A stretch of DNA of 15,684 bases from an uncultured Collinsella sp. (GTDB lineage Bacteria; Actinomycetota; Coriobacteriia; Coriobacteriales; Coriobacteriaceae). How positions within the stretch are numbered: position 1 is the first letter of the stretch; each line of letters opens with the position of its first letter. This document shows positions 13,965 to 15,684 of this stretch, in pieces. A program made the position numbers and the translations under genes. Below the pieces are notes generated by a model, which ran no database searches, was not told where the DNA came from, and saw only the letters and a program-made list of their open reading frames with translations. Location: positions 1 through 15,684 of the forward strand of contig UROC01000042.1 in assembly GCA_900549345.1 (NCBI GenBank), read 5' to 3'.

Positions 13965-15173
13965 ATGGCCGATAAGATCCAGTGGGCGGGCAACACGATG
14001 CCCAAGAGCGATGACAAGCACTTGGGAATCATGAGCCTCGACCACGTGAAGAAGGCCCGCGCCTTCCACCAGTCGTTCCCCCAGTACACCGTCACTCCGC
14101 TTGCCCGCCTGGATGGCCAGGCCGCGCGCCTGGGCCTGTCCAACCTGTGCGTTAAGGACGAGAGCTATCGCTTTGGCCTCAACGCCTTTAAGGTCCTGGG
14201 CGGTTCGTTTGCCATGGCCAACTACATTGCCGACGAGACCGGCAAGGACGTTGCCGAGTGCACCTTCGATTACCTGACCTCCGATCAGCTTGCCAAGGAC
14301 TTTGGCCAGGCCACCTTCTTTACCGCCACCGACGGCAACCATGGCCGCGGCGTGGCATGGGCTGCCAACAAGCTGGGCCAGAAGGCCGTCGTGCACATGC
14401 CCAAGGGTTCCACCAAGCCCCGCTTTGATAACATCGCCGCCGAGGGCGCCACGGTGACCATCGAAGAGGTCAACTACGACGAGTGCGTGCGCATGGCCGC
14501 CGCCGAGGCCGATGCCTGCGAGCGCGGCGTCATCGTTCAGGACACCGCCTGGGAGGGCTACGAGAAGATCCCGTCCTGGATCATGGAGGGCTACGGCACC
14601 ATGGCTTCCGAGGCTGCCGAGCAGCTGCGCGAGATGGCCATCAACCGCCCGACGCACGTGTTTGTCCAGGCTGGCGTGGGTTCGCTCGCCGGCGCCGTGG
14701 TGGGCTACTTCACCAACCTGTATCCCGATAACCCGCCCACCTTCGTCGTGGTCGAGTGCGCGCCTGCCGCCTGCCTGTACAAGGGCGCTGCCGCCGGCGA
14801 CGGCGACCCGCGCATCGTGGACGGCGACATGCCCTCCATCATGGCCGGCCTGTGCTGCGGCGAGCCCAACATCTTGGGCTGGGATATCCTGCGCAACCAC
14901 ACCACCGCCTTCGTGTCCTGCCCCGACTGGGTCACCGCTCGCGGCATGCGCACCCTGGGCGCTCCCGAGAAGGGCGACCCGCGCGTCATCTCCGGCGAGT
15001 CCGGCGCAGTGACCACCGGCCTAGTCGAGACCCTCATGCTCGACCCCGAGTACGCCGAGCTCAAGGAGCTCATCGGCCTGGACAAGACGAGCTCCGTGCT
15101 CTGCTTCTCCACCGAGGGCGACACGGACCCGGAACGCTACAAGAACATCGTTTGGAAGGGTCTGGACCAGTAA
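13965..15173 (+). CDS. ygeX: Diaminopropionate ammonia-lyase
   Basis: 402 residues from an ATG 8 bases after AAGGAG (13951-13956). It is a fold-type II PLP enzyme that converts 2,3-diaminopropionate to pyruvate and two ammonia molecules (EC 4.3.1.15, established for E. coli and Salmonella). The PLP lysine is K76 in NAFKVLGG. D123 in TATDGNHGRG and D193 in VQDTAWEGY correspond to the two catalytic aspartates described for the E. coli enzyme (near 120 and 189). GVGSLAGAVVGYF and the C-terminal FSTEGDTDPERY are family hallmarks, and length agrees with E. coli YgeX (about 398). It is followed by ygeY after 93 bases, the order seen in E. coli. Control probably comes from the divergent YheO/DauR-type gene. 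The call is secure. Confidence 0.95.
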   Translation: MADKIQWAGNTMPKSDDKHLGIMSLDHVKKARAFHQSFPQYTVTPLARLDGQAARLGLSNLCVKDESYRFGLNAFKVLGGSFAMANYIADETGKDVAECTFDYLTSDQLAKDFGQATFFTATDGNHGRGVAWAANKLGQKAVVHMPKGSTKPRFDNIAAEGATVTIEEVNYDECVRMAAAEADACERGVIVQDTAWEGYEKIPSWIMEGYGTMASEAAEQLREMAINRPTHVFVQAGVGSLAGAVVGYFTNLYPDNPPTFVVVECAPAACLYKGAAAGDGDPRIVDGDMPSIMAGLCCGEPNILGWDILRNHTTAFVSCPDWVTARGMRTLGAPEKGDPRVISGESGAVTTGLVETLMLDPEYAELKELIGLDKTSSVLCFSTEGDTDPERYKNIVWKGLDQ

Positions 15174-15190
15174 ATACAGGTTACACAGCG

Positions 15191-15232
15191 GTTATTACAT
15201 GCTGTCCGGCCGGCAGCATTCATCATAATAAC
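15191..15232 (+). other. Hairpin in the ygeX-ygeY gap
   Basis: GTTATTA (15191-15197) pairs with TAATAAC (15226-15232), and ATGCTG (15199-15204) with CAGCAT (15214-15219), around a CCGG-rich top. No T-tract follows, so it is not a clear terminator; it may partly end or protect the ygeX mRNA or mark an operon processing site. Confidence 0.4.
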
Positions 15233-15266
15233 GTTTTAACGAATCAAAATGGAGGAAACAAACACT

Positions 15267-15684
15267 ATGAGTCTGGATTACGCAAAAATCAAAGAAGCAG
15301 CAAAGAACTATGAAAAAGACATGACCAAGTTCTTACGCGACATCGTTAAATTCCCGGGCGAGAGCTGTGATGAGAAGGCTCACATCGACCGCATTGCGGA
15401 GGAGATGAGAAAGCTCGATTTCGACAAGGTTGAGATCGATCCCATGGGCAACGTGCTGGGATATATGGGCACCGGCAAGACCTTAATCGGTTTTGACGCC
15501 CACATCGACACCGTTGGCATCGGCAACAAGAACAACTGGAACTTCGATCCTTATGAGGGCTATGAGAATGACACCGAGATTGGCGGACGCGGCGTGTCCG
15601 ACCAGTGCGGCGGTATCGTATCTGCTGTATACGGCGCTAAAATCATGAAGGATTTAGGAATGTTAAGCGACAAATATACGGTTC
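15267..15684 (+). CDS. ygeY: M20-family metallohydrolase YgeY, 3' end outside the window
   Basis: The start ATG at 15267 follows GGAGGA (15251-15256) at 10 bases; 139 residues are visible and the frame is open to the end of the window. The first zinc-site signature HID is present (H79, D81 in FDAHIDTVG), and D112 in GVSDQCGG matches the second metal-site aspartate of M20 amidohydrolases/peptidases. The neighbour ygeX and the start MSLDYAKIKEAAKNYEKDM support YgeY, a hydrolase of the diaminopropionate/purine cluster whose exact substrate is not settled. The gene is visibly less GC-rich than ygeX and uses TTA for Leu repeatedly (at least four times in 139 codons), which the neighbouring genes avoid. 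The 40 bases before it are also AT-rich. This suggests a different origin for ygeY. Confidence 0.9.
   Translation, partial: MSLDYAKIKEAAKNYEKDMTKFLRDIVKFPGESCDEKAHIDRIAEEMRKLDFDKVEIDPMGNVLGYMGTGKTLIGFDAHIDTVGIGNKNNWNFDPYEGYENDTEIGGRGVSDQCGGIVSAVYGAKIMKDLGMLSDKYTV

Overview
The window looks like chromosome from a gut Coriobacteriia, most likely a Collinsella-type actinobacterium. This is inferred from the high-GC coding style, the purine and diaminopropionate catabolic genes (xdhD, ygeX, ygeY), an LAXTG-anchored surface protein and several AAA+/PD-(D/E)XK ATPase genes. I could not run a taxonomic search. Both ends are cut inside genes.

Layout. 1-2400: 3' part of a fused 2Fe-2S/molybdopterin xanthine dehydrogenase-type subunit (XdhD-like), then a terminator. 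2500-4935: accessory block with a DUF234-type ATPase, clusters of a palindromic repeat on both sides of it, and the C-terminal remnant of a DUF4143-type ATPase. 4950-6185: a candidate type I toxin-antitoxin locus (41-residue amphipathic basic peptide on the minus strand, convergent small RNA on the plus strand) with a LexA-like box, and a divergent DEDDh exonuclease. 6229-9460: two minus-strand genes, an uncharacterised 411-residue protein and a secreted LAXTG protein with three repeated modules that is split by a -1 frameshift. 9842-11898: a small unknown gene on the minus strand with a structured leader, and an intact DUF4143-type ATPase on the plus strand behind four 33-bp-spaced repeats. 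11936-13687: a Pro/Ala-rich single-pass membrane protein and a YheO/DauR-type regulator, both on the minus strand. 13965-15684: ygeX (diaminopropionate ammonia-lyase) and the start of ygeY (M20 hydrolase), transcribed divergently from the regulator across a region holding two identical-pattern palindromes.

How the genes fit together. XdhD, YgeX and YgeY belong to the set of genes found together in anaerobic purine/amino-acid catabolic clusters (established from E. coli and gut anaerobes). Here about 11.5 kb of mostly accessory material lies between xdhD and ygeXY. The YheO/DauR-type regulator is the natural candidate to control ygeXY. The three ATPase loci each carry their own repeat or palindrome array just upstream, a shared design in three different sequences.

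The most interesting candidate is the 5005-5296 locus, which resembles tisB/istR of E. coli in logic (SOS box, short amphipathic cationic peptide, small RNA) and par/fst in geometry (convergent transcripts sharing a terminator).
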